This document shows positions 27,242-35,279 of a DNA stretch of 64,000 bases, piece after piece; position 1 is the stretch's first letter, and every line of letters starts with the position of its first letter. Source of the DNA: JAAYCI01 sp031548875 (GTDB lineage Bacteria; Bacillota; Clostridia; Oscillospirales; Ruminococcaceae); the NCBI GenBank assembly GCA_031548875.1, contig JAVBQQ010000033.1:1-64000 (forward strand), read 5' to 3'. The notes below the pieces were generated by a model. The model was not told where the DNA came from and did not search any database. It worked only from the letters and a program-made list of their open reading frames with translations. Position numbers and translations under genes: made by a program.

Positions 27242-28354
27242 TCACCGCGGCATACGGCGGGCAATGTCCACCATGCGGGGCAATGCATGGGCAAAAAAAG
27301 TTTTGTAGCCCGCGCAATAGCGGTTCAGAGCGGGTAAACCCTCCTCGATGGGTTCGCGGTCCCGCCGGCAGCCGGCCCGGCAGATGAATGCATAGTCGCA
27401 GGCACCGCATTCCTCCCGCAGCACGCGCGAAGGATGCATGAACCGCTGGGCCTCTTCGCCCGTCAGCATCTCGCCAAAGCTGTGCGTGGACACATCGCCC
27501 AGCTTGTGTTCGTCCAGCACATAAAAATCACAGGGGTACACGCTGCCGTCTGCTTCCACCACCGGGTAGGCCCGGCATTGGCCTGCCATGCCGCAGTTTT
27601 CGGGCTGCTGGCCCATCAACATGCGCACCCAGTTGTCAAACGCGCGCACCGAAATGTACTCTCCGCGTATAAAATCTTCGTACCACAAATCGAAAAACCG
27701 GCAGAGGAAGCGGCCGTAGGTTTCGGCGTCCAAGGACCATGGGTGCACGCCGGGCGCTTCGTCCAACCCGTCCAGGCAGGGGATGAGCTGCACGAAGCGG
27801 AAGTCGTTCTGCTTGTAAAAGCGCCAGGCCTGGTCCGGATGGCGGGCAAACTGCTTTGTGAGCACCGACAGCACGTTGAAATCCGCACCGGCGCGGCGCA
27901 GTATCCCGGCAGCCTTCACGCAACGGGCATGGGTGGCCTCTCCGTCCGCGTCCCGGCGCATCGTGTCGTGGGTCTCCTTTGCGCCGTCGATGGAAAGCCC
28001 CACCAAAAAACCGTGCCCGGCAAAAAAGTTCGCCCATTCTTCATCTATCAGGCTACCGTTGGTCTGGATGGTATTGGACACCTGCACCCCGCGGGTATTG
28101 TATTGTTGCTGCAGCCGGATGAGCTCTTTGTAAAAGGGCAGGCCGGACAACATGGGCTCGCCCCCCTGAAAGCCAAAGGAGACATGGTTTGCCTCTTCCA
28201 ACGCCCGCCGCACCACCTGTTCCAGCGTGTCGGTGCTCATCATGCCGCGGCTCGGCTGCGCGCGCGCAGCCGCTACATCGGCATAAAAACACTACTGGCA
28301 GCGCATGTTGCAGCTGCCCGAGGCAGGTTTGATCAGCAGGCCCAATGCTTCCAT
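27242..28354 (-). pseudogene. anaerobic sulfatase-maturating enzyme (radical SAM/SPASM) with in-frame TAG
   Basis: From the ATG at 28354 the frame begins MEALGLLIKPASGSCNMRCQ, then TAG (28292-28294), then CFYADVAA and an uninterrupted 333-codon remainder. This is the anSME family, which converts the sulfatase Cys to formylglycine. The rest shows FGFQGGEPMLSG, NTIQTNGSLIDEEW, FLVGLSIDG and a C-terminal SPASM region with CGMAGQC, YPCDFYVL and CGACDYAFICRAGC. The TAG sits between the second and third cysteines of CxxxCxxC, where Tyr is usual, so one base (TAC or TAT to TAG) explains it. Initiation downstream at 28243 would lose the cluster. A longer in-frame ATG exists at 28408. TAG ends several intact genes here, so recoding is unlikely; a nonsense mutation or sequencing error is more likely. 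Confidence 0.8.
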
Positions 28355-28428
28355 CTTGTCACCCGTGTATCCGGCCGTCGGCCTTTTTGTTGTGGCGGCG
28401 CCGTGCATCCCGCGCCACCTGTTTCCTC

Positions 28429-28434
28429 ATTATA
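28429..28434 (-). promoter_or_regulatory. -10 element of the maturase gene
   Basis: On the minus strand TATAAT lies about 75 nt before the ATG at 28354. No good -35 hexamer is seen at 17 nt. Confidence 0.4.
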
Positions 28435-28560
28435 TACTGAATGAAGACAAAAATCATCTCATGATTTTTGCGGGCCGGGCGTTTACGCCGCACTCATGCG
28501 CTCCCCAAACAGTTTTGACTGTGAGCCAGTATAGCACGGCGCAGCCGCGAAAAAACACAT

Positions 28561-28594
28561 AAAAGGCACAGGGACGGCCGCCCCTGTGCCTTTT
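28561..28594. terminator. bidirectional terminator
   Basis: AAAAGGCACAGGG (28561-28573) and CCCTGTGCCTTTT (28582-28594) form a perfect 13-bp stem with A/T flanks. It separates the C39-like gene from the maturase, so these two are not one operon. The remainder of 28440-28708 holds no gene that can be supported. Confidence 0.85.
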
Positions 28595-28708
28595 ATGACC
28601 GGCCGCCGACCGGCCGGGCTACGGCGGGAACGCATGGCCCACACTCCCCACAGTGTTTGGCGCGTCCCCCTTTCGCGAGTATATCACTGTTCGTATAATA
28701 ACTGTATG

Positions 28709-29440
28709 CTATAACATTTTGAAGAATAAACTTGGATCATACTCCGCCCGGCAGATGGTGAGGATAAGGCCCGTGTGGTCGCATTCGCCGTAGTCAGGGT
28801 CCATCGCATGCCAGCGCTTGTCCAGCTCGCTGGTGGCGGGGTCCGGCCCGTAGGGCACATAGGTGTAGTTGCCCGAGACGGCCGGGTCCATAAAATAGAC
28901 GTTCTGTTCATCATAGCCAACGGCCACCGCAAAATGCCCGTGTTCCCAGTCGTTCGTATAATCGTGGCCGCGTTTCAGCTTGGGCTCGCCGTCGCGCCAG
29001 GCCTGCAGCAGGCAGATGACAGGACGCCCGTCGGCCAGGTGCTCCTTGAGTTCCTCTACGCTGATGTTGTCCATCATGCCCACCATCATGCGCTCGCGTG
29101 TTTCATCCGCGTGGCGCACCTGGCTTAAAAACTGCACGATGGGCCACAGTGTGGCGCCTTCGGCATCGCTTGTGCAAAGCTGGTCGTGCAGCAGGTCTTC
29201 CCGCGTGTCAAAATCGAAGCCCGCATAGCGCAAGACGGATTCCACACAGGCAATGCCCCCCGTGCGGTCCCACCCGCGCCGCGTCTGTGGCAGAGGTATG
29301 AACTTCTGCGGCGCACCGCCTCCCGCCTTCATACGTCTGCGCCCGTACACATACGGCAGAGCCCCTATACGCGCACCCGCCTCTTCCAGCGCTACATCAT
29401 TCCCCATAATCGTATGAACCTTTCTCTTTGGCGTGTCCAT
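28709..29440 (-). CDS. C39-like (papain-fold) cysteine peptidase family protein
   Basis: A 243-residue cytosolic protein with no signal peptide. A catalytic arrangement like Peptidase_C39 is visible: Gln in PLPQTRRGW, the nucleophile in GGIACVESVLRYAG, His in HGHFAVAVGYD, and an Asp in YFMDPAVSG. Such proteins cleave double-glycine leaders or act as transamidases and acyltransferases; the actual reaction here is unknown. It follows the two-helix protein gene by 19 nt and likely shares its transcript. The start is uncertain: the ATG at 29440 lacks a good site, while an in-frame ATG at 29407 has AAAGG 11 nt upstream. Confidence 0.6.
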   Translation of the reverse strand: MDTPKRKVHTIMGNDVALEEAGARIGALPYVYGRRRMKAGGGAPQKFIPLPQTRRGWDRTGGIACVESVLRYAGFDFDTREDLLHDQLCTSDAEGATLWPIVQFLSQVRHADETRERMMVGMMDNISVEELKEHLADGRPVICLLQAWRDGEPKLKRGHDYTNDWEHGHFAVAVGYDEQNVYFMDPAVSGNYTYVPYGPDPATSELDKRWHAMDPDYGECDHTGLILTICRAEYDPSLFFKML

Positions 29441-29459
29441 ATAAAAGCGAACAACACAC

Positions 29460-29804
29460 CTAGTGTCTTTTGTTGTCCTGCTGCCCTTCCGCGTCCTGCT
29501 TTTTGTTCCGTCGCATAATGCCCAACGTCAATGCGGTGCCCAGCATGAAGCAAACCACGCCCACCAGCACGTACCCGCCCGCGCTGCTGCCCGCGAACAG
29601 CGCGCCCACCGCCCTTGCCGGGGCGGAAACAGCTCCCTGGCCGCGCAGGAGGCCCGGCAGCACAGCGCCACACACAACGCCCATGCACAAGCAGAGAGAC
29701 AGCGCTGCGCGGCGCCTTACTCTCTTGCGTCGCGCGCGTGCCGCGCGCAGTTTCCCGGCCCGGGCCAGGGCCGCCGCCGTCATCTTTCGGGTGTCCATTT
29801 CCAT
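29460..29804 (-). CDS. small two-helix membrane protein, paralog B
   Basis: A 114-residue protein: a basic Ala/Arg-rich cytosolic N-terminus (1-32), a first helix (about 33-53), a short outside loop, a second helix, and a charged tail. The segment ALFAGSSAGGYVLVGVVCFMLG closely matches paralog A at 31419-31751. GGTGGAG precedes the ATG. I do not recognise the family. Because paralog A overlaps an ECF sigma gene, both may be anti-sigma-like or signal-relay proteins. Ends with TAG. Confidence 0.6.
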   Translation of the reverse strand: MEMDTRKMTAAALARAGKLRAARARRKRVRRRAALSLCLCMGVVCGAVLPGLLRGQGAVSAPARAVGALFAGSSAGGYVLVGVVCFMLGTALTLGIMRRNKKQDAEGQQDNKRH

Positions 29805-29933
29805 TCACTCCACCAAAACTGCTTTATGCGGGAATGCGCAGACGCGGTCCCCATCCGTGTCTGCCTGTCTGCCTGTTTAGTGTCCCAACGGCACAGATCC
29901 TTCGCGTCCAGGTGGAATTCTGTATGTTTGCAT

Positions 29934-29973
29934 AAAAAAAGAAGCACCCGGCGCTTTCCAGATGCCTTTCTTT
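29934..29973 (-). terminator. terminator of the ECF-PrsW operon
   Basis: On the minus strand AAAGAA and GCATC pair with GGTGC and TTCTTT around a two-base bulge, followed by seven Ts. It lies just after the PrsW-like stop at 29990 and before the paralog B gene. Confidence 0.65.
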
Positions 29974-29989
29974 TGTGCAAACCGCCCGT

Positions 29990-30634
29990 TCACCGCTCCG
30001 CATCGTCGGCGGGGCGCTTTTCCTTCACAAAGAACAGTGCCATCACCGCGGCCGTGGCCACGGGCAGCAGGTAGCCCGCCGCGCGCCATCCGATGGTGTC
30101 AGTCACCAACAGGTTGTAGATGGCGTGGTAGACGCTCGTAACGCACACAAGGCCAAATGCTCCCGGCACCAGCAGGTGCCGCTGCCCCACCATGCGGGCC
30201 AGTCCCCAGCCCAGTAACGCCGCGCACACCGCATGCATGGCGCCGGCTGCAAAACCGCGCACCAGCGCGAACAAAAGATCTGACGCACCATACTGTGTGA
30301 TGAGGCAGCAGTTTTCCAGTGTGGCAAAGCCCAGACCGATGGCCAACGCCGCCGGGGCAATGCGCCCGCGGGCGGGCAGGAAGACGGCCATGTAAAAGAA
30401 GACGGGCAGCGCCTTGATGACCTCCTCGCAAAGGGGGATGATCTTAACGGCCGCCTCGGTGGGGGCCATACCCAACGCCGCTGTGAAAAAGCTGTTGATA
30501 TAAGCCGCCAGCAGGCAGCAAAACAGACCCAGGATAAAAAATATGACAAAACGCCTTGTTTCTCCGCGCACCAGAAACAGCGCCACCACCAGCGGCGCCG
30601 CAATGCAGACGAACACATTCTCGGCATAGATCAC
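29990..30634 (-). CDS. PrsW family intramembrane protease
   Basis: A 214-residue polytopic membrane protein with about seven helices. It shows the PrsW motifs in order: EEVIKALPV (Glu70, Glu71, Lys74), GFATLEN (Glu107), and a histidine helix with RGFAAGAMH (His134), then VYHAIYN. PrsW cleaves anti-sigma factors at the outer face as the first step of regulated intramembrane proteolysis (known for the SigW system of Bacillus subtilis and CsfT of Clostridioides difficile). The GTG at 30634 overlaps the previous stop by 4 nt with GGGGAGG upstream. Being in an operon with an ECF sigma gene strongly supports this role. Confidence 0.82.
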   Translation of the reverse strand: MIYAENVFVCIAAPLVVALFLVRGETRRFVIFFILGLFCCLLAAYINSFFTAALGMAPTEAAVKIIPLCEEVIKALPVFFYMAVFLPARGRIAPAALAIGLGFATLENCCLITQYGASDLLFALVRGFAAGAMHAVCAALLGWGLARMVGQRHLLVPGAFGLVCVTSVYHAIYNLLVTDTIGWRAAGYLLPVATAAVMALFFVKEKRPADDAER

Positions 30635-31353
30635 GCGGCGGCCACCTCCCCTTCCGCGGCGCGCCACACAAAGAAAAGCGCGGGCATCTCCAGGATCGAG
30701 GCGACAAAATAGGCGATGTTCCACCCGAATGACGAGACAAGGAAGAGCACCAGTTCACAGAGCAGGAACAACAGCATGCTGCCGTAAAAACGCCTGTGGC
30801 GAAGCACCCCCGCCTGCTTCCCGTTGCGCTCGGCCTTGGGCTGCGCCGCGGCGGCCGTCGTCAACAGCAGCAGGAGCGCATAGTAGCCAAAGACGGACAT
30901 AAACCCACAGAAGAGGATATTACTCAACCAGTCCACCAGGGCGTTTTCGTAGCCAATGACGTACAGGTTGAGATATGCGATGTGGAAGAGCACGACCACC
31001 ACCGGCGCAACCAGCGCCCACAAGCGGAACCTCCGCGCCTGCTGCCGTTCGGGTTCGGTCCAGTCATTCATGCAGGCAAGGCAAGCGGCAATAAAAAAGC
31101 TGTACAGCCCCAGGATGCAAAAATCGGCCACAGAGATGCCGTCGGGCCAGTGCCCCACGCTGAGGATGTGCAGGATCCAGAACATGTCGCATAGCAGATA
31201 GCAACCAAAGGCGCCGCACAAAAGCTGGAACAGCCACTTGCCCCTGCCGCGCATGGCACGCATGGCGCTATGCCCCGTCAGGTAGGCAAGCACCACGATC
31301 TGTATACCACACGATAGCAGGTCCAAGATATCCAAGCGAAAGGCCCTCCCCAT
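30631..31353 (-). CDS. polytopic membrane protein of unknown function
   Basis: A 240-residue protein with about seven predicted membrane helices, short loops and no recognised catalytic motif. The ATG at 31353 has GCGGGG just upstream; a longer frame to 31452 runs into the previous gene and is unlikely. It sits between the two-helix protein and PrsW genes and is translationally coupled to PrsW (GTGA overlap). A sensor, or a scaffold for the protease, would fit, but nothing in the sequence proves it. Confidence 0.65.
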   Translation of the reverse strand: MGRAFRLDILDLLSCGIQIVVLAYLTGHSAMRAMRGRGKWLFQLLCGAFGCYLLCDMFWILHILSVGHWPDGISVADFCILGLYSFFIAACLACMNDWTEPERQQARRFRLWALVAPVVVVLFHIAYLNLYVIGYENALVDWLSNILFCGFMSVFGYYALLLLLTTAAAAQPKAERNGKQAGVLRHRRFYGSMLLFLLCELVLFLVSSFGWNIAYFVASILEMPALFFVWRAAEGEVAAA

Positions 31354-31418
31354 GGCGCCCCGCAAAAGGGCCCCGGCGTCTGCTTTTTTATCCGTGCAAA
31401 CCGGGCTGTTCGCGGCAC

Positions 31419-31751
31419 TCAGCCGTCCCTGTTGCGCGCCTGGCGCGCGCACAGCACCGCCACGCCGGCCCCCAGGCAGAAGGCCAGCACCCCCACGAAT
31501 ATGTACCCGCCCGCGCCGCTGCCCGCAAACAGGGCCGCGGCAAGCCCTGAAGACGCAGTGCCCACCTCGGGCGACGCCTGCAGCGCTGGTATCGCCACGC
31601 CTATGCCCACTACGATGGCAAGACAGGCCGCCACCAGCAGCACTGCCCTGCGGCTGTTTGCCGCGCGTTTCCTCCGGCGGCGCTGTTCCTCCGCCCGCGC
31701 CAGAGCCTCGGCGGCAACCTGCGCATCGGTGGGGCGTGTCCTTTTTTTCAT
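31419..31751 (-). CDS. small two-helix membrane protein, paralog A (candidate anti-sigma)
   Basis: A 110-residue protein with about 36 basic/charged cytosolic residues, a helix (about 37-57), a short loop, then ALFAGSGAGGYIFVGVLAFCLG as second helix. It is a clear paralog of 29460-29804. The ATG overlaps the ECF sigma stop by 4 nt (ATGA), with AGGGGGG upstream. This is where anti-sigma genes normally lie, but the short N-terminus lacks a recognisable anti-sigma domain. The anti-sigma role is an inference from position only. Confidence 0.65.
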   Translation of the reverse strand: MKKRTRPTDAQVAAEALARAEEQRRRRKRAANSRRAVLLVAACLAIVVGIGVAIPALQASPEVGTASSGLAAALFAGSGAGGYIFVGVLAFCLGAGVAVLCARQARNRDG

Positions 31752-32350
31752 GGCCAGGTCACCCCCCTTCCCTCCAGTTCCTTTCGCAGCGCTTCCTTTG
31801 CCCGGTGCACAAGCCCCGCCATCTGTCCCTCGCGCTTTTTCAGCACCCGTGCCGCCTGTGCATATGTCATCTCCTCGAAGTAGAGCAGGAACAGGGCGTC
31901 TCCATATCCGGGCGGCAGGGCGCGCAGGGCGGCGTACAACGTGCGGTGGCGCTCGGTGCGCAGGAACGCTTCCTCCGGCAGGGTACCATCGGCAAAGACG
32001 CCCTCGCCCGCCGCCGGGTCCCCGGCCAGCGCTTCGATGTCGGCCGGGTCGAACTGCACCTCCCGCCTGCGCGCTTTCAGGTACTTGCGGGCCAGGTTGC
32101 GCCCGATGGCATACAGGTATGTCTTCAAGCCGGACGCACCCCTGAAGCGCCCCCCGGCCAGTGCCAGCTCGGCAAAAGTGTCGATGACAAGCTCCTCCAC
32201 CGCGCGGTCGTCCTGCACGTAGCGGGCAAGGAAAAGCGTGAGCCCACCGCGGTACAGGCCCACCAGTTCCTCAAATGCGTCCACATCTCCTGCAAGAAAA
32301 CGGCGGTAGCAGGCCTCGCCCTGCCCGGGCGCCTGCTGCTCATCCCACAT
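31748..32350 (-). CDS. ECF-type RNA polymerase sigma factor
   Basis: A 200-residue sigma-70 family factor with only regions 2 and 4. Region 2 covers about residues 18-90 (DVDAFEELVGLYRGGLTLFL, then VIDTFAELAL and the region 2.4-like LKTYLYAIGRNLARKYL). Region 4 covers about 130-185 (ALRALPPGYGDALFLLYFEE, then YAQAARVLKKREGQMAGLVH). GGGGAGGGGG precedes the ATG. First gene of a four-gene operon with the two-helix protein, a polytopic protein and PrsW. It should drive a stress or envelope response once released. Confidence 0.92.
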   Translation of the reverse strand: MWDEQQAPGQGEACYRRFLAGDVDAFEELVGLYRGGLTLFLARYVQDDRAVEELVIDTFAELALAGGRFRGASGLKTYLYAIGRNLARKYLKARRREVQFDPADIEALAGDPAAGEGVFADGTLPEEAFLRTERHRTLYAALRALPPGYGDALFLLYFEEMTYAQAARVLKKREGQMAGLVHRAKEALRKELEGRGVTWP

Positions 32351-32402
32351 GCCGCCGCCCCCTCCCCTGCCCGGATGTGTCTTGCGGTCGCTCTTTTATT
32401 CC

Positions 32403-32431
32403 AGTATACCTTTCACATGGCTGCCCCGCAA
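32403..32431 (-). promoter_or_regulatory. promoter of the ECF sigma operon
   Basis: On the minus strand TTGCGG (32426-32431) and TATACT (32403-32408) are separated by exactly 17 nt. This looks like a housekeeping promoter rather than an ECF promoter, so the sigma gene may be expressed constitutively and controlled after translation. Confidence 0.6.
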
Positions 32432-32453
32432 GCCCAAAAAACGCCAGTATCCC

Positions 32454-32490
32454 AAAACAACCGGCCCGCGAAACGCGGGCCGGTTGTTTT
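32454..32490. terminator. strong bidirectional terminator
   Basis: AAAACAACCGGCCCGC (32454-32469) and GCGGGCCGGTTGTTTT (32475-32490) form a perfect 16-bp stem around GAAAC. It ends the reductase operon and insulates the ECF operon. Confidence 0.9.
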
Positions 32491-32514
32491 GTCTCGTTGT
32501 AAGCGGGCATCGGC

Positions 32515-32706
32515 TCAGATATACTCGTAGTCGGCAAAGCGGTCGTTGCCCTGCACCATATCTTTCGTCTCGCCCACAAGCGTGCCCTGGATGTGGCAGG
32601 CCGGGCATTCGCCAAAATCGCTATCGGTCATATCGTCCAGCATCCAGCGGTAGTGCTTGCCACACTGCGGGCAGTCGTAAAAGAAAAAATAAGGTCCCCA
32701 GGTCAT
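32515..32706 (-). CDS. small zinc-ribbon protein
   Basis: A 63-residue protein with two CxxC pairs (YDCPQCGKHY and GECPACHIQG) spaced like a zinc ribbon. GGGAGG lies 11 nt before the ATG. It is the last gene of the reductase operon. The neighbouring FMN reductase also carries paired cysteines in its C-terminal half. Function is unknown; it could be a metal-bound accessory of that protein. Confidence 0.65.
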   Translation of the reverse strand: MTWGPYFFFYDCPQCGKHYRWMLDDMTDSDFGECPACHIQGTLVGETKDMVQGNDRFADYEYI

Positions 32707-32817
32707 GGATGTGTCTTCCTCCCGGCTAAAATCACTGCCCGATGATGATACCACATTTGCGCGGCGCAAGCAAGGGGCGCCACGCCACATCTGCGGCCGC
32801 AAGGCTCTCCGCCGTCG

Positions 32818-33780
32818 TCAGCGGAAGTCCGAAAAGGCGGTGTGCAGCGTTTGGGGCAGCTCCTTGGCTTTGTAGGCCTCCACCTGCGGCATCACCTCGC
32901 CTCGGCGCTCGGCCGTCTGCTTGTGGTTGGCCATGATCTCGTCGAGATGCAGCTCCCGCTTCTCGCTCACCGTGCGCGCCCGGCAGTCGCCGTCCGGCAC
33001 CAGCTCGAAGCGGTATGTCCCGTCTGCGCCGTGTATGAGATTCCCACCTGCGCCGCACACAACGCACTCCAGCTCGAAAGACACGCCGTCCCACTGGGGG
33101 CTGCCCTTTGTGATGGCCGAGCTGTGGCAGATGGGGCAGAGGCCGAAGTCCTCCTCGCCCATCCAATGGCGCTGCTCTTTGGGCAGACGTTTTGCGGCCA
33201 TCAGGTTTTCGCCCAGTTTGCGCGCACGGGCAATCTGCTCCGGCCGCAGGAAAACCTGCCCGTAAGCGCTGTCCCGCTCGGCCAGCATCATGTCCACCAC
33301 CTCGATGGAGGTGGTGAAGGTGGTGGCCGCCAGGCATTCCAGCGCCAGCGACTGCCACGAATGGGAGGAACCGCCCACCGCGATGAGCCCGCCCACCCTG
33401 TCCGGTATCTCGTCGATGATGCCCATTTTTTGCAGGAAGGACGTCTCGAACGGCAGCGAACGCTGCGCAAAGAGCAGGTAGTATGCCGCGGGCATCAGGT
33501 CGTAGGTGGGCACCGAGGTGATGATGATATCCATCTCGAGCATCTTGCGTGCGATGGCCTCGTAATCGTCCTTGCCGTTCCACACACAGAAGGGTTCCTT
33601 GCCCCCCTTCATCGTGTTGATGGTGCAGCCTTCGCAGCCGGTGCAGGGATTGATCTTGAAATCGTGCAGATTGATAAAGGAAACTTCCGCGCCCTGCTCC
33701 TGGCAGGCCAGCAGCGCCTCTTTCAATAGCACCTCGGAATTGCCGCCCTTGCGGCCGCAGGTGATACCCATCGCTCTCAT
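32818..33780 (-). CDS. flavodoxin-fold NAD(P)H-dependent FMN reductase / iron-sulfur flavoprotein
   Basis: A 320-residue protein. The N-terminal 220 residues form an FMN-binding flavodoxin-like fold: MGITCGRKGGNSEVLLKEAL is the phosphate loop, CTGCEGCTI carries the cysteines typical of iron-sulfur flavoproteins, and SVPTYDLMPA and VGGSSHSWQS are flavin contacts. A C-terminal extension has CPICHS and CVVCGAGG, a second metal-binding ribbon. Start at 33780 with AAGGAAG upstream. It probably passes electrons between the flavoprotein complex and an acceptor. Confidence 0.8.
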   Translation of the reverse strand: MRAMGITCGRKGGNSEVLLKEALLACQEQGAEVSFINLHDFKINPCTGCEGCTINTMKGGKEPFCVWNGKDDYEAIARKMLEMDIIITSVPTYDLMPAAYYLLFAQRSLPFETSFLQKMGIIDEIPDRVGGLIAVGGSSHSWQSLALECLAATTFTTSIEVVDMMLAERDSAYGQVFLRPEQIARARKLGENLMAAKRLPKEQRHWMGEEDFGLCPICHSSAITKGSPQWDGVSFELECVVCGAGGNLIHGADGTYRFELVPDGDCRARTVSEKRELHLDEIMANHKQTAERRGEVMPQVEAYKAKELPQTLHTAFSDFR

Positions 33781-33818
33781 TGCTTTTTCTTCCTTTTTCT
33801 GTTTGATTTTTCCGGTCG

Positions 33819-35279
33819 TCACTTGAACGTACCCACCTTCACGGGCTTTGGGGGCAGCTTGATCTTGCCGGTGGCCACCCTTGCGGCCCCGGCCTCGCAC
33901 ACGTCCACGCATCTGCCGCACTTTTCACAGTAGTCGGCGTCTATGATATGGATGTAGCCGTCCTTCCCTTCGATGGCGTCGGCGTCGCACACGTCCACGC
34001 ATTCGCCGCAGCCGGTGCAGAGTTTCGGGTCGATGACATAGTTTGCAAAAGCGGCGCACACCCCGGCGGGGCAGTTCTTGCGCACGATGTGCGCCTCCAG
34101 TTCGCCCCTGCACAGGGCGGCGACGCCCATGGCCGGGCGCGCCATCCGGCGGCCAAAGTCGCAGAAGGAACCCAGGGATATCAGCCCGCCGATATCGGCC
34201 ACAAGGTAGAGGTCGGTCTTTTTGCCGCGCCCGGCCGCGATGTCGGAGAGGATGGCGGACAATTGCCAGCTTCCCTCGCGGCAGAGCACGCACTTGCCGC
34301 AGGAGAGTTCACTCGCGTGCTTCGTCAACGTGCGCCCCACGTCCGCCATGCAGCAGCGCTCGTCGAAGGCGCGCAAAGTATCACAGTCGTGGCCGTATTC
34401 CAGCGGGGCGGCCTCGAGGGCGGCCGCTTCCACAAAACGCCCGCCGGCCCCGCCCAGCAGCAGGGGGTGTCCCTCCGTGACGGCATCTGTCAACCCAAGC
34501 ACGCGCGCCGCTTCGGAAAGCGTTGTGCCCGGCGCAAACTGGGCAAACGTGTCATCGCCCGCCGGCCCCAGCGCGCCGCCTGCCGTGGTGAGCACGCGCC
34601 CCACGACCAGCTTGCCCTGCTTTGCAGGCGCGCCGGCAGATAGACATGCGGCGGCCAGCCAGCAGGCAGTCTCGCCGTCCAGAATGAGCGTGGACCGCCC
34701 CTGCCAACCCTGCAGGGGAAACGCCTTGTCCAGCAACTCGCTGCGGACCAGCCCGCCCTCCATGGCCGAGTAGAGGGCGCTCTCCTCCCGCAACACCACG
34801 GACGAAGGACCGGCAAGGAGAGAAAGCCCGGTCTCCAATGCGTCCGCTTCCAACGCCGCACGCAGGGAAGCCTTCGCGTCGGCGGGTAGGTCGCCGGTGT
34901 AGACGATGAGCTCCGGCACCGCGCCTTCGCCACCCGTGCAGGCGCGGCAGGCCAGAAGCGCCCCGGCGGCCAGCCAGCCGCCGCAATAGGCCAGCAGCGC
35001 GTTCAGGAACATCGGATCTTCAGCGCCCAGCGCCAGAACAACACAGGGGCTACCCTGCGCTGCCTGCTCCTGTTCTGTCTTCTCGACCGGCACGGCCATC
35101 GCATCCAGCAGCGCGGCCACATTTTCGCCCCGCTTGCCCACAAGGGCGGCGTCGGCCACGGCTTTGCGCAGCTCGGCAGGCGGGGCGCCCAGCGCCTGGC
35201 GCACAAGGTCGGCGTTGGGCTGGGCCAGCAGGCTGTCCGCCTGCCCGCCCTGTACCAGTGTTACCTTCACATCGTTCAT
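33819..35279 (-). CDS. NuoF/HydB-like iron-sulfur subunit with degenerate nucleotide domain
   Basis: A 486-residue protein related to the NADH-binding subunit of complex I and bifurcating hydrogenases. The C-terminal half keeps the NuoF cluster motif (SCGKCVLCREGSWQ) and adds two ferredoxin clusters (CTGCGECVDVCDADAI, CEKCGRCVDVCEAGAA). The N-terminal FMN/NADH region is hard to recognise; the usual GRGGAGFPTG loop is absent, so NADH binding is doubtful. Its ATG overlaps the NuoG-GltD stop by 4 nt. The partner gene carries a GltD-like module that may take over NAD(P)H binding. Confidence 0.78.
   Translation of the reverse strand: MNDVKVTLVQGGQADSLLAQPNADLVRQALGAPPAELRKAVADAALVGKRGENVAALLDAMAVPVEKTEQEQAAQGSPCVVLALGAEDPMFLNALLAYCGGWLAAGALLACRACTGGEGAVPELIVYTGDLPADAKASLRAALEADALETGLSLLAGPSSVVLREESALYSAMEGGLVRSELLDKAFPLQGWQGRSTLILDGETACWLAAACLSAGAPAKQGKLVVGRVLTTAGGALGPAGDDTFAQFAPGTTLSEAARVLGLTDAVTEGHPLLLGGAGGRFVEAAALEAAPLEYGHDCDTLRAFDERCCMADVGRTLTKHASELSCGKCVLCREGSWQLSAILSDIAAGRGKKTDLYLVADIGGLISLGSFCDFGRRMARPAMGVAALCRGELEAHIVRKNCPAGVCAAFANYVIDPKLCTGCGECVDVCDADAIEGKDGYIHIIDADYCEKCGRCVDVCEAGAARVATGKIKLPPKPVKVGTFK

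Noticed and set aside
28292..28294. pyrrolysine at the maturase TAG
   Set aside because: No pyl genes are in the window, TAG ends several intact genes here, and the position normally holds Tyr, which one base change explains.
29392..29808. 138-codon alternative frame over the two-helix protein gene
   Set aside because: The 29460-29804 frame has the ribosome binding site, membrane helices and a paralog; the other frame has none of these.
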